Shown here: positions 16,603 through 23,473 of the stretch, in pieces | Layout of the letters: each line of letters opens with the position of its first letter | Numbering within the stretch: the stretch's first letter is position 1 | Source of the DNA: Bryobacterales bacterium | GTDB lineage: Bacteria > Acidobacteriota > Terriglobia > Bryobacterales > Bryobacteraceae | Length of the DNA stretch: 46,115 bases | Direction of reading: 5' to 3' | NCBI GenBank assembly: GCA_003170295.1 | Contig: PNAJ01000144.1 | Coordinates: 70,287 to 116,401 of the forward strand | Made by a program: the position numbers and the translations under genes | The notes under the pieces: generated by a model | What the model was told of the DNA's origin: nothing | The model's input: the letters and a program-made list of their open reading frames with translations, nothing else | Database searches by the model: none

Positions 16603-18087
16603 GTGGCCTCCCAGAATCCGTTTGCAGATCCCCTGCGCTTCGATCGCAGAGTTCCCGAATGCGCCCTGGTGATCTTCGGAGCCAATGGCGATCTCACGAA
16701 ACGCAAGCTTCTGCCCGCGCTCTACCGCCTGGCTTATGAGCGCCGTCTGCCCGATTCGTTCGCCATCATCGGCAATTCGCGCACGCCGATGACCGACGAG
16801 GCGTTTCGCGAAAAAATGCATGAGTCGGTGAAAGAATTTCTGGAAGATTCGCCCTTTGACGAGGAGCTGTGGAGCAACTTCGCGCGCAACATTTTCTACG
16901 TCGCGGGCGATTTGAACGACGCCAAATTGTATGCCGATCTGAAAAAGAAGCTCGACGAGCTGAACCGCCCCAACGTGCTCTACTATCTTTCGACGCAGCC
17001 GAGCTACTACGGTCCGGTGGTGGAGGCGATCGGCGCGGCGGGCCTGGGACGCAGCACCGAGAAAGGCTGGCATCGCGTCGTGATCGAAAAACCGTTTGGC
17101 CACGATCTCGATAGCGCGCGCGCGTTGAATGCCCGCGTGCACAGCGTTTTTCCGGAGGAGGCCGTTTACCGCATCGATCATTACCTGGGTAAGGAAACGG
17201 TGCAGAACATCATCGCCTTCCGCTTCGGCAACGGGATTTTCGAGCCGCTCTGGAATCGGCGCTACGTGAATCACGTGCAGATCACGGCGGCGGAATCGAT
17301 CGGTGTTGAAGGGCGCGGCGCATATTATCAGGAAGCGGGCGCGTTGCGCGACATGATTCAGAATCATCTCTTGCAGGTGATGGCTACCGTCGCCATGGAG
17401 CCTCCTGCGGTGTTCGAGCCCGATGCGATGCGCGATGAACGCGCGAAATTGCTGCGGTCGGTGAAGATCATGGGGCCCGAAGAAGTACATCTTCATTCCG
17501 TCGCCGGTCAGTATCGTGGATTCCGTGAGGAGAAAGGCGTCGATCCGCAATCGCAGACCAACACCTTCGCCGCCGCGACATTCTTCGTCGATAACTGGCG
17601 CTGGGCGGGCGTGCCGTTCTACATTCGCACCGGAAAAAAGCTGCCGAAGCGCACCACCGATATCGCGATTCAATTCAACAGCGCGCCGCATACTCTGTTT
17701 TCATCCGAGGACGGCCGCGCGCCGCGCCCCAATCTTCTGATCCTGCGCATTCAGCCGGAAGAGGGCATTTCACTGAGGTTTTTGTCGAAATATCCCGGCG
17801 CGGGCATGCGGCTTCGCCCCGTTTCGATGGACTTTAATTACGGATCGAGCTTCGGGGAGCGTTCGCCATCCGCCTATGAAACGCTTTTGATGGACGTCAT
17901 GATCGGCGATGCGACGCTTTACACGCGCCAGGATATGGTGGAGGCGAGTTGGAAGGCCGTGACGCCGATTCTTGACGACTGGTCGCAGCGCGTCTTCGAT
18001 TTTCCGAATTACGATCCGGGCACATGGGGTCCGGCTGAGAGCGACGCGATGCTCGCGCGCAACGGTCATAAGTGGAGGAACGGCTGA
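16603..18087 (+). CDS. zwf: Glucose-6-phosphate 1-dehydrogenase
   Basis: First enzyme of the oxidative pentose phosphate pathway. The NADP-binding motif is VIFGANGDLTKRKLLPAL, the active-site signature RIDHYLGKE includes the catalytic His, and there are EKPFGHDL, GRGAYYQEAGALRDMIQNHLLQ and FYIRTGKKL. The 494-aa length is standard. GTG 16603 is the start giving the normal N-terminus; no ATG is in frame nearby. It overlaps opcA by one base. Confidence 0.97.
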   Translation: MASQNPFADPLRFDRRVPECALVIFGANGDLTKRKLLPALYRLAYERRLPDSFAIIGNSRTPMTDEAFREKMHESVKEFLEDSPFDEELWSNFARNIFYVAGDLNDAKLYADLKKKLDELNRPNVLYYLSTQPSYYGPVVEAIGAAGLGRSTEKGWHRVVIEKPFGHDLDSARALNARVHSVFPEEAVYRIDHYLGKETVQNIIAFRFGNGIFEPLWNRRYVNHVQITAAESIGVEGRGAYYQEAGALRDMIQNHLLQVMATVAMEPPAVFEPDAMRDERAKLLRSVKIMGPEEVHLHSVAGQYRGFREEKGVDPQSQTNTFAAATFFVDNWRWAGVPFYIRTGKKLPKRTTDIAIQFNSAPHTLFSSEDGRAPRPNLLILRIQPEEGISLRFLSKYPGAGMRLRPVSMDFNYGSSFGERSPSAYETLLMDVMIGDATLYTRQDMVEASWKAVTPILDDWSQRVFDFPNYDPGTWGPAESDAMLARNGHKWRNG

Positions 18088-19019
18088 TGCCGACTACCAT
18101 CGAACCAGAGAAAATCCTCAAAGACCTGCGCAATTTGTGGAGCGACCTGGGGCGCGACGCCGAAGTCTCCGGCGGAGTGTTGCGCGCCTGCGGCATGACC
18201 CTGGTGGTCGCCGCCGCAAGTGAAGGTGATTCAGAAGAGCTGCGTCACACTCTCGGCGTCCTGATGCATAATCATCCGGCCAGGGCCATTGTTCTGCACT
18301 TGAATGAAAAGCCCGGACTCGATGCCAACGTGTTTTCCCAATGCTGGATGCCCTTTGGCAAACACCAGCAAATCTGCGCCGAGGGCATCGAAATCACCGC
18401 GGGAGTAACAGAGCTAACCCATGTCGCGCAGTTGCTCCTCCCGCTGCTCGTCTCCGATCTTCCCGCCGTTCTGTGGTGCCTCTGCCCGCGCGTTTTTTCG
18501 GGCGATGCCTTCGCGCCTCTGCTGCCGCTGGTTCAGAAAATCATCGTCGATAGCGCCACCGCAGCGGACCCGCAAGCCGCCATCGCCGCGATTCGCGAGC
18601 TGCGTCAACAGGGCCGACTGGTGGCCGACCTCGCCTGGACCAAGCTCACCGGCCTGCGCGAGCTGATGGCCAGCCTGTTCGACGAGGGAGCTGCGTCGGG
18701 CGTCACATCGGTTGAGGTTTTCTACGGCGGCGACGTGCCCTCGCCCAGTTCGATTTACTTCGCCCGATGGCTCGAATGCGTGCTGCCGGACGCTCGCGTT
18801 AGTCTGAAGCGCGGCGAAGGCGCTCGCGGTCTGCGGTCGATCGTCCTTGCGGGCGATACCGAAGTAAATATCACGCGCCCCGATACCACGACGCTCGAAG
18901 TGCGCGTCGGCGGCCGCGTCCGCAAATCGACGATGCTCCTTTTATCGGAAGAAATCCTCATGAGCGAGGAGCTGTCGATCCTGGGCCCGGATCCGGTCTT
19001 CGACAAAGTTCTCCAATGA
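18087..19019 (+). CDS. opcA: Glucose-6-phosphate dehydrogenase assembly protein OpcA
   Basis: OpcA proteins in cyanobacteria and actinobacteria activate or assemble G6PDH. The 310-aa product shows the pattern of the family: CGMTLVVAAASEGDSEELRHTLGVLMHNHPARAIVL, then TELTHVAQLLLPLLVSDLPAVLWC and VADLAWTKLTGLRELMASLFD. ATG 18087 has GGAGGAA at about 18074-18080 with good spacing, which decides against the longer frame from 18072. Directly follows zwf and overlaps pgl by 4 bp, so the three form one unit. Confidence 0.9.
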   Translation: MPTTIEPEKILKDLRNLWSDLGRDAEVSGGVLRACGMTLVVAAASEGDSEELRHTLGVLMHNHPARAIVLHLNEKPGLDANVFSQCWMPFGKHQQICAEGIEITAGVTELTHVAQLLLPLLVSDLPAVLWCLCPRVFSGDAFAPLLPLVQKIIVDSATAADPQAAIAAIRELRQQGRLVADLAWTKLTGLRELMASLFDEGAASGVTSVEVFYGGDVPSPSSIYFARWLECVLPDARVSLKRGEGARGLRSIVLAGDTEVNITRPDTTTLEVRVGGRVRKSTMLLLSEEILMSEELSILGPDPVFDKVLQ

Positions 19020-19720
19020 GCGATTTGCGCCAATTTCACGACACCCGCCAAGCCGCCGAAGCGTGCGCCGCGCATATTCTCAAAAAGCTCAGTGAATCAC
19101 CGCAGTCGACCCTCGCCATCTCCGGCGGCTCCTCGCCGCGGACCATGTTCGAAATCTTTTCAACCGCTGCCTTCGATTGGAACCGCGTGCAGTTGTTCTG
19201 GGTCGATGAGCGCTGCGTACCGCCCACCGACGCGCAGAGCAATTTCAAACTGGCCAACGATACCTGGCTTGCGCCCGCCAAATTTCCCGCGTCGAATATC
19301 CATCGCGTGCAGACCGAGCGCGATCCCCAGGACGCCGCCGAGGTCTACGCCGACGAACTGCGGCTCGTATTCGGTGAAGGCATTCCGAAGTTCGATGTGA
19401 TTCATCGCGGCATGGGTCCCGATGCGCACACCGCGAGTCTCTTTCCAGGCGAGCCTCTCATTGACGATCGCACCGGCCTCGCCGCCGCCGTGTTCGTCGA
19501 AAAATTGAACTCGCGCCGCGTGACGCTGCTGCCCGCTGTCCTGCTCGCCACGAAACATACCGTGATGCTCGTGACCGGTCCCGACAAAGCGCAGCCGTTG
19601 GCGGACGTGCTCTACGGTCCGCACGACCCCAAAAAATTCCCCTGTCAGCTTACGGTACGCGACGGCGGTGACGTCGCTTGGTTTCTCGATCTTCTCGCAG
19701 CCGGTAAACTTCGAATATGA
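19016..19720 (+). CDS. pgl: 6-phosphogluconolactonase
   Basis: Hydrolyses 6-phosphogluconolactone, the product of zwf. LAISGGSSPRTMFEIF, LFWVDERCVPPTDAQSNF, and GMGPDAHTASLFPGEP are the DevB-type motifs, followed by RVTLLPAVL. One oddity is Ala in place of the usual Gly in GPDGHTASLFP, and an Arg two residues before GMG (IHRGMG). The length of 234 aa is normal. ATGA overlaps with both opcA and capA. Confidence 0.92.
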   Translation: MSDLRQFHDTRQAAEACAAHILKKLSESPQSTLAISGGSSPRTMFEIFSTAAFDWNRVQLFWVDERCVPPTDAQSNFKLANDTWLAPAKFPASNIHRVQTERDPQDAAEVYADELRLVFGEGIPKFDVIHRGMGPDAHTASLFPGEPLIDDRTGLAAAVFVEKLNSRRVTLLPAVLLATKHTVMLVTGPDKAQPLADVLYGPHDPKKFPCQLTVRDGGDVAWFLDLLAAGKLRI

Positions 19721-20712
19721 TTCTTACGCGACGAGCTCTCCTGCCGCTTTTAGCCGGGGTGTCCGCCGCCGTTCCGTTCCGCCGCACCGATCCTCCCGAA
19801 ATAATTCCACGCCCGAAAAAAACGCGCATTCTGCTCGGCGGCGACGTCATGCTCTCCCGCCACGTCGGACGCCTCGCGCGCGCCCTTCACGATCCCGCGT
19901 CGCCTCTGCGCGATCTCGCCCCCGTGCTGCGCTCCGCCGATATCGCGTTCGTGAATCTCGAAGCCCCGTTTTCCGACCGCGGCCGCCTCATGGAGCACGG
20001 CATGATTTTCAAAGCCGAGCCTGAGATGATCGCCGCGCTCCAGACCGCAGGCATCGGAATCGTCTCCACCGCCAACAACCACGCCCGCGATTGCGACCGC
20101 TACGGTGTGGAGTTTACGCTTTCCTGGTTGCAGCAACATGGCATCCAGGCCGTGGGTTCCGCGCCCACCGCCGAAGCGGCGCACGCCGGAACGATGATCG
20201 AGCGTAACGGTCTGCGCTTCGGATTCCTCGCCTACACCTTCGATCAGTCCAACGGCAATCATAAGGACGTCGACGACCGCATCGCCCTAATGGACGTCCC
20301 TACGATGCAAACCGACGTCGCCCGGCTTTTTGAAAATCACGCCGATGTGGCGATTGTCTCGATGCACGCCGGCACCGAGTATCGACCCCGCCCCAATCTC
20401 CAGCAGATTGAGTTCGCCCACGCCGCCCTCGACGCCGGTGCGCGAGTCGTGGTCGGCCATCATCCCCACGTCACGCAAGGCTGGGAGCGCGTCGGCAACG
20501 GCGTGATCTTTTATTCGCTCGGCAACCTGGTGTTCGACCAGTTCCAGCGCGCCGAAACCCAGCGCGGCGCCCTGGCGGAGGTGGTGTTTTCCGGCAAAAC
20601 ACTGGAGAGCGCCGCATTGCTCCCCGTCGATATCGTGCGGACCATGCCTAGACTGTCCGCGGCGTCCGGAAGAACCGTCGCGGCCAGCGATTCATCCAAC
20701 GCATCGAGATAA
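19717..20712 (+). CDS. CapA-family (PgsA-like) metallophosphatase-fold protein
   Basis: Tat-like N-terminus (LTRRALLPLLAGVSAAV), so probably exported. The CapA domain covers residues about 38-310: ILLGGDVMLSR, FVNLEAPFSDRG, STANNHARDCDRYG, IVSMHAGTEYRP, GARVVVGHHPHVTQG and IFYSLGNLVFDQ, with all metal-ligand-type motifs present. CapA/PgsA proteins are linked with poly-gamma-glutamate capsule synthesis, but solitary members have unclear roles. Overlaps pgl by 4 bp, and the 3' end overlaps the convergent PEP-CTERM gene by 65 bp. Confidence 0.87.
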   Translation: MILTRRALLPLLAGVSAAVPFRRTDPPEIIPRPKKTRILLGGDVMLSRHVGRLARALHDPASPLRDLAPVLRSADIAFVNLEAPFSDRGRLMEHGMIFKAEPEMIAALQTAGIGIVSTANNHARDCDRYGVEFTLSWLQQHGIQAVGSAPTAEAAHAGTMIERNGLRFGFLAYTFDQSNGNHKDVDDRIALMDVPTMQTDVARLFENHADVAIVSMHAGTEYRPRPNLQQIEFAHAALDAGARVVVGHHPHVTQGWERVGNGVIFYSLGNLVFDQFQRAETQRGALAEVVFSGKTLESAALLPVDIVRTMPRLSAASGRTVAASDSSNASR

Positions 20713-21310
20713 GCCCGGCGCCGATCAGAAGCAGCGTGCCGACCTCGGGCGTTTCAGATCCACCACCGCCGCCCGTGTTGGCAACGTTAAAGTTGCTGAC
20801 CGCAACGGAGGTCGCACCGGAGAACGGAAAGATCTCGACTTGCCACGCGCCCGACGGGCTGCCGTTGATATAGCCCACGGTTGTTGGCGTCGAACCGAGG
20901 ACCGTGTAGGTATTTTGCCCGCTGTCGAGCCAGAAGCCCCCGGACCCATTCTGCGATGTCAGGCTGAGCAGAACCACTGTATAGGTCGCCGGAATCGTAA
21001 TAATCAGATGATCGCCCTGGCCGCTCTGAGTGTCCAACGCCCCTGCTGGATCGGTTAAGTTGTGCGTAGCCTGGAAAATCACACTCGTCAGGTTGTCGGT
21101 GTATTCGTTGCCTGAGAGTACCCCGAGCCCGCTGCCAAACGTGATCGCAATGGCGCTTGCGTAGGTATCGCCTGAGGTCATTGTATTGAACGCGGCATTC
21201 GTGTTCGCCCCGCAGCCCGCGCCGTCGCAATAACTCACAACTGCCGCTCCCGCTGGCAATCCAAATGCCGCAAGTGCCAGAACGGGAACCAGAAATCTCT
21301 TAATAGTCAT
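20648..21310 (-). CDS. PEP-CTERM-like surface protein
   Basis: Exported protein of 220 aa. The signal peptide TIKRFLVPVLALAAFGLPAGA is preceded by AAGGAGAG, which decides ATG 21310 over the longer frame. The body is Ser/Thr/Asn/Gly-rich and beta-sandwich-like (GDHLIITIPATYTVVLLSLTSQNGSGGFWLD ... GAWQVEIFPFSGATSVAVSNFNV). The C-terminus GGGGGSETPEVGTLLLIGAGLISMRWMNRWPRRF has a sorting-signal layout: motif, hydrophobic helix, basic tail. The motif reads PEVG rather than PEP, so recognition by exosortase may be altered. Its 3' end overlaps capA by 65 bp. Confidence 0.8.
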   Translation of the reverse strand: MTIKRFLVPVLALAAFGLPAGAAVVSYCDGAGCGANTNAAFNTMTSGDTYASAIAITFGSGLGVLSGNEYTDNLTSVIFQATHNLTDPAGALDTQSGQGDHLIITIPATYTVVLLSLTSQNGSGGFWLDSGQNTYTVLGSTPTTVGYINGSPSGAWQVEIFPFSGATSVAVSNFNVANTGGGGGSETPEVGTLLLIGAGLISMRWMNRWPRRFFRTPRTV

Positions 21311-21451
21311 CAAAACTCTCCTTGGGATACACATGGACACACATCACCCCTAACAGGAGCGTAGGCCCCTAAACCTTTGTGCCGATTTAGGATAGTGTCG
21401 TTTTGAAACTGGTAGCCGGAGGAGGTCGATTGTCTCTGATTTCCCTACCAA

Positions 21452-21459
21452 GGATTATC
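21452..21459 (+). repeat. Target-site duplication, left copy (element 1)
   Basis: GGATTATC directly left of the terminal inverted repeat at 21460. An identical 8-mer lies directly right of the other end at 25500-25507. Eight bases is the size reported for IS1595-family insertions. Confidence 0.9.
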
Positions 21460-21483
21460 GGTGATTATGCACTTGACTAAGAT
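21460..21483 (+). repeat. Left terminal inverted repeat of element 1
   Basis: 24 bp starting GGTGATTATG and ending TTGACTAAGAT, perfectly repeated in inverse at 25476-25499. Confidence 0.92.
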
Positions 21484-21506
21484 AGAGAACTCGGGCATAC
21501 TAAATC

Positions 21507-22511
21507 ATGCCCGGAAAGACTCACCGAATCGGACCCAGCCTGATAGAGACAGCGCGGATCTTCGCAGCCGAAGAATCCTGCCACGAATACCTGCAAGCCG
21601 CGCGTTGGCCGAACGGTGTTCACTGCTTGAAATGCGATCACGATAAGGTTTCCAAGTTCCAAATAGCCGGTAAGACCCGGACCAACAAAAAAGGAATTGT
21701 TGTAACCGGCCCGATGCGCTTCATGTACCAGTGCTTGAAGTGCAAGTATCAGTTCTCAACCACCACGGGCACGATCTTCAGCGATACACACCTTCCTCTG
21801 AGCAAGTGGATGTTGGCCGTTGCGATCATGTGCAACGCGAAAAAGAGCGTCTCCGCAAAGCAGATGGAGCGCGACATGGGCGTTGCCTACAAAACAGCGT
21901 GGCATCTCAATCACCGCATCCGCAAGGCGATGGAATCCCCGGAAGGGCTGTTCTCCGGTACGGTGGAGATCGACGCCACATTCGTAGGCGGCAAGTACGA
22001 TGAGCGCCGCGCACGTGCCAAGTACGGCAAGCAAGCCGTGGCGGGCGTGATCCAGCGCAAGACAGAGGATGCCCATTCCAAGGTGAAGGCATTCCCAGTG
22101 AAAAAGGAAATAGTGGACGTGATGACCGGCGTAATCCGCGATCACGTTTCCGCCGGAACCCATCTCATGACGGACGATCACGGCGCATACCGCGGACTCA
22201 GCACGAACGGCTGGAAGCACGAAATAGTCTGCCACACGCAAGATGAGTGGGTACGCGGCAACGTTCATACGCAGGGCATCGAATCGTTCTGGAGTTTGTT
22301 CAAGCGCGGAATCATAGGCTCATTTCACAGCGTAAGCGTGAAGCACTTAGACCGCTACCTGTCAGAGTTTTGTTTCCGTTTCAATTCGCGGCGCGATGAG
22401 CAGATATTCGCAGCGGTCATTACCGGGCTTGTGATAAAGAGCGCACTGCGCTACAAGGTCCTGACCGGCCCTACGGACGCGGAACTGGACGCTTTGCAGG
22501 TTTCGGAGTAG
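21507..22511 (+). CDS. IS1595-family transposase (element 1)
   Basis: ISXO2-like DDE-type transposase of 334 aa. The N-terminal zinc-ribbon region holds HCLKCDHDKVSKFQ and YQCLKCKYQFSTTTGTIFSDTHLPLSKWMLA. The catalytic core shows VEIDATFVGGKYDERR, LMTDDHGAYRGL and the final HTQGIESFWSLFKRG, with the C-terminal FRFNSRRDEQIFAAVITG. It looks intact. At least six AUA Ile codons are present (for example at 21663, 22110, 22224, 22314, 22404 and 22434), rare in this GC-rich genome. The start lies 24 bp inside the left inverted repeat. Confidence 0.93.
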   Translation: MPGKTHRIGPSLIETARIFAAEESCHEYLQAARWPNGVHCLKCDHDKVSKFQIAGKTRTNKKGIVVTGPMRFMYQCLKCKYQFSTTTGTIFSDTHLPLSKWMLAVAIMCNAKKSVSAKQMERDMGVAYKTAWHLNHRIRKAMESPEGLFSGTVEIDATFVGGKYDERRARAKYGKQAVAGVIQRKTEDAHSKVKAFPVKKEIVDVMTGVIRDHVSAGTHLMTDDHGAYRGLSTNGWKHEIVCHTQDEWVRGNVHTQGIESFWSLFKRGIIGSFHSVSVKHLDRYLSEFCFRFNSRRDEQIFAAVITGLVIKSALRYKVLTGPTDAELDALQVSE

Positions 22512-22611
22512 CGCTCGCCCTCTTGGGCGCTATCGCGGCCTTGGGGAGCGGCTTCGCTGCGAGCAACTTGCCGAGGAGCGCGTCGAACTGTCGCTTATCA
22601 ACCTGCATCAT
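22471..22611 (-). CDS. 46-aa basic protein overlapping the transposase 3' end
   Basis: Too short for most gene finders. Sequence begins MMQVDKRQFDALLGKLL and continues AAKPLPKAAIAPKR with a Pro/Lys-rich tail. It runs antisense to, and overlaps by 41 bp, the transposase gene. The protein at 27460-27633 in element 2 shares the plan VD-x3-F-x3-L-KLL-x3-P-x-xK-x-xI and the same convergent position next to its transposase, so I take both as real. AAAGG lies just upstream of the start; ATG 22611 and 22608 are both possible. Function unknown; a transposition regulator or partner is one possibility. Confidence 0.65.
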   Translation of the reverse strand: MMQVDKRQFDALLGKLLAAKPLPKAAIAPKRASATPKPAKRPVPRP

Positions 22612-22743
22612 TTACCTTTGGCTTCGGAGGCATAGCGATCAACCTTCGTCTTTTCCACAGGATACATCACTTTTTCCACAGCATGTGTATATCGTGCACA
22701 GCGGAATGTGTTACCTCTTGCATTGTGGTGATATACTTTAGTT

Positions 22744-22815
22744 GGGCCGGTAGCCAAGTGGTAAGGCAACTCCCTGGCAAGGTTGTTATCGCCTGTTCGA
22801 CTCAGGTCCGGCCCT
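22744..22815 (+). tRNA. Irregular tRNA-like gene (loop reads GGC)
   Basis: Acceptor GGGCCGG (22744-22750) pairs perfectly with CCGGCCC (22808-22814); T arm GCCTG-TTCGACT-CAGGT pairs with one G-T; D arm GCC...GGC with AAGTGGTAA loop. The anticodon arm is poor: reading CTGGCAA as the seven-base loop (anticodon GGC, nominally Ala) leaves only two stem pairs, whereas CAACT/GGTTG pairing leaves a nine-base loop, or a 2-nt bulge is needed. Discriminator T. It ends 7 bp before the 9/3 tRNA. It could be an unusual functional tRNA, a decayed one, or a regulatory tRNA mimic. Confidence 0.6.
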
Positions 22816-22822
22816 GTTTTGC

Positions 22823-22909
22823 GGAAGGCTGAAGCTAGAAGGTCCTAGCAGCCGACTTATAATCGGCCGTTGTCTTAGCGGGCAAAGGGTTCAATTCCCC
22901 AGCCTTCCG
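22823..22909 (+). tRNA. Class II tRNA with 9/3 acceptor/T stems, anticodon UAU (allo-tRNA type)
   Basis: Folds by eye as: acceptor GGAAGGCTG (22823-22831) with CAGCCTTCC (22900-22908), nine perfect pairs; AA; D arm GCTA-GAAGGTCC-TAGC; A; anticodon arm GCCGA-CTTATAA-TCGGC, anticodon TAT at 22858-22860; long variable arm TTGTC-TTAGCG-GGCAA; T arm GGG-TTCAATT-CCC; discriminator G 22909. Acceptor plus T stem totals 12 bp as 9/3 instead of 7/5, the shape reported for acidobacterial allo-tRNAs. Long variable arm and G73 are serine identity features, while the anticodon nominally reads AUA (Ile). No CCA is encoded (CCT follows). The flanking G22821-C22822 could extend the stem further by two pairs. 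Confidence 0.82.
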
Positions 22910-22989
22910 CCTACGTTTTTAGGTTAGCCGTTATGGTATGCCAGTCGTCAACTAGCAATCCATAACGCATCAATTCGAGGGTAAGCAGG

Positions 22990-23448
22990 ATGGGGACACA
23001 ACCGGATTTTCAGCAGCAGGTTATCGCCCTGCTAACAAAACTAAAGATCAAGAAAGAAGCACTTCAAAAAGAATTTGAGACTCGGATTGCCGACGTAGAT
23101 CGTGAGATAGAATCCGTTTCAACAACGGTTCGGCTGCTCCGTGAGCCGATTCAAGCCAGAGCTTCCGATTCCGGGATGCGAGATACATCGATTATCAACC
23201 GACTCATGGGAAAGACTGCAAAGGAGGCCCTGATTGCAATCGCAAAGGCCAACGAGGGAACCATCAGAATTGTAGACGCAAAGCAACTTCTGATCGGTGC
23301 TGGCGTCATCAAAAAACCAAAATATGCGTGGGGCGCGATTTACACAACCCTTACGCGCAATCACGAATTCGAGAAGGTCCCGAACGAACGGGGCACATTC
23401 CGGATTGTTGAAAATCATGCCCAAACCAAGTTCCCGGTGGCGTCGTAA
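22990..23448 (+). CDS. Coiled-coil plus winged-helix protein (transposon cargo)
   Basis: The 152-aa product has residues 1-55 as a coiled coil (VIALLTKLKIKKEALQKEFETRIADVDREIESVSTTVRLLREP) and residues 75-145 as a winged-helix-like domain (GKTAKEALIAIAKANEGTIRIVDAKQLLIGAGVIKKP, AWGAIYTTLTRNHEFEKVPNERGTFRIVE). Same architecture as the protein at 12422-12886 next to dinD, although sequence identity looks low. The function is unknown; DNA binding is inferred. It lies between the tRNA pair and the proteinase gene on element 1, probably co-transcribed with the latter. Confidence 0.75.
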   Translation: MGTQPDFQQQVIALLTKLKIKKEALQKEFETRIADVDREIESVSTTVRLLREPIQARASDSGMRDTSIINRLMGKTAKEALIAIAKANEGTIRIVDAKQLLIGAGVIKKPKYAWGAIYTTLTRNHEFEKVPNERGTFRIVENHAQTKFPVAS

Positions 23449-23473
23449 AGAACGACGGGAGAATAAAAAACGG

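Noticed and set aside
16540..17691. Minus-strand 383-aa ORF under zwf
   Set aside because: Shadow of zwf; no recognisable domain.
22523..22741. Plus-strand 72-aa ORF after the transposase
   Set aside because: No coding character; the opposite strand holds the 46-aa gene with a paralogue in element 2.
22823..22909. Selenocysteine tRNA
   Set aside because: The long acceptor branch and variable arm are reminiscent, but the anticodon is UAU, not UCA, the D stem has four pairs, and the branch totals 12 bp rather than 13.
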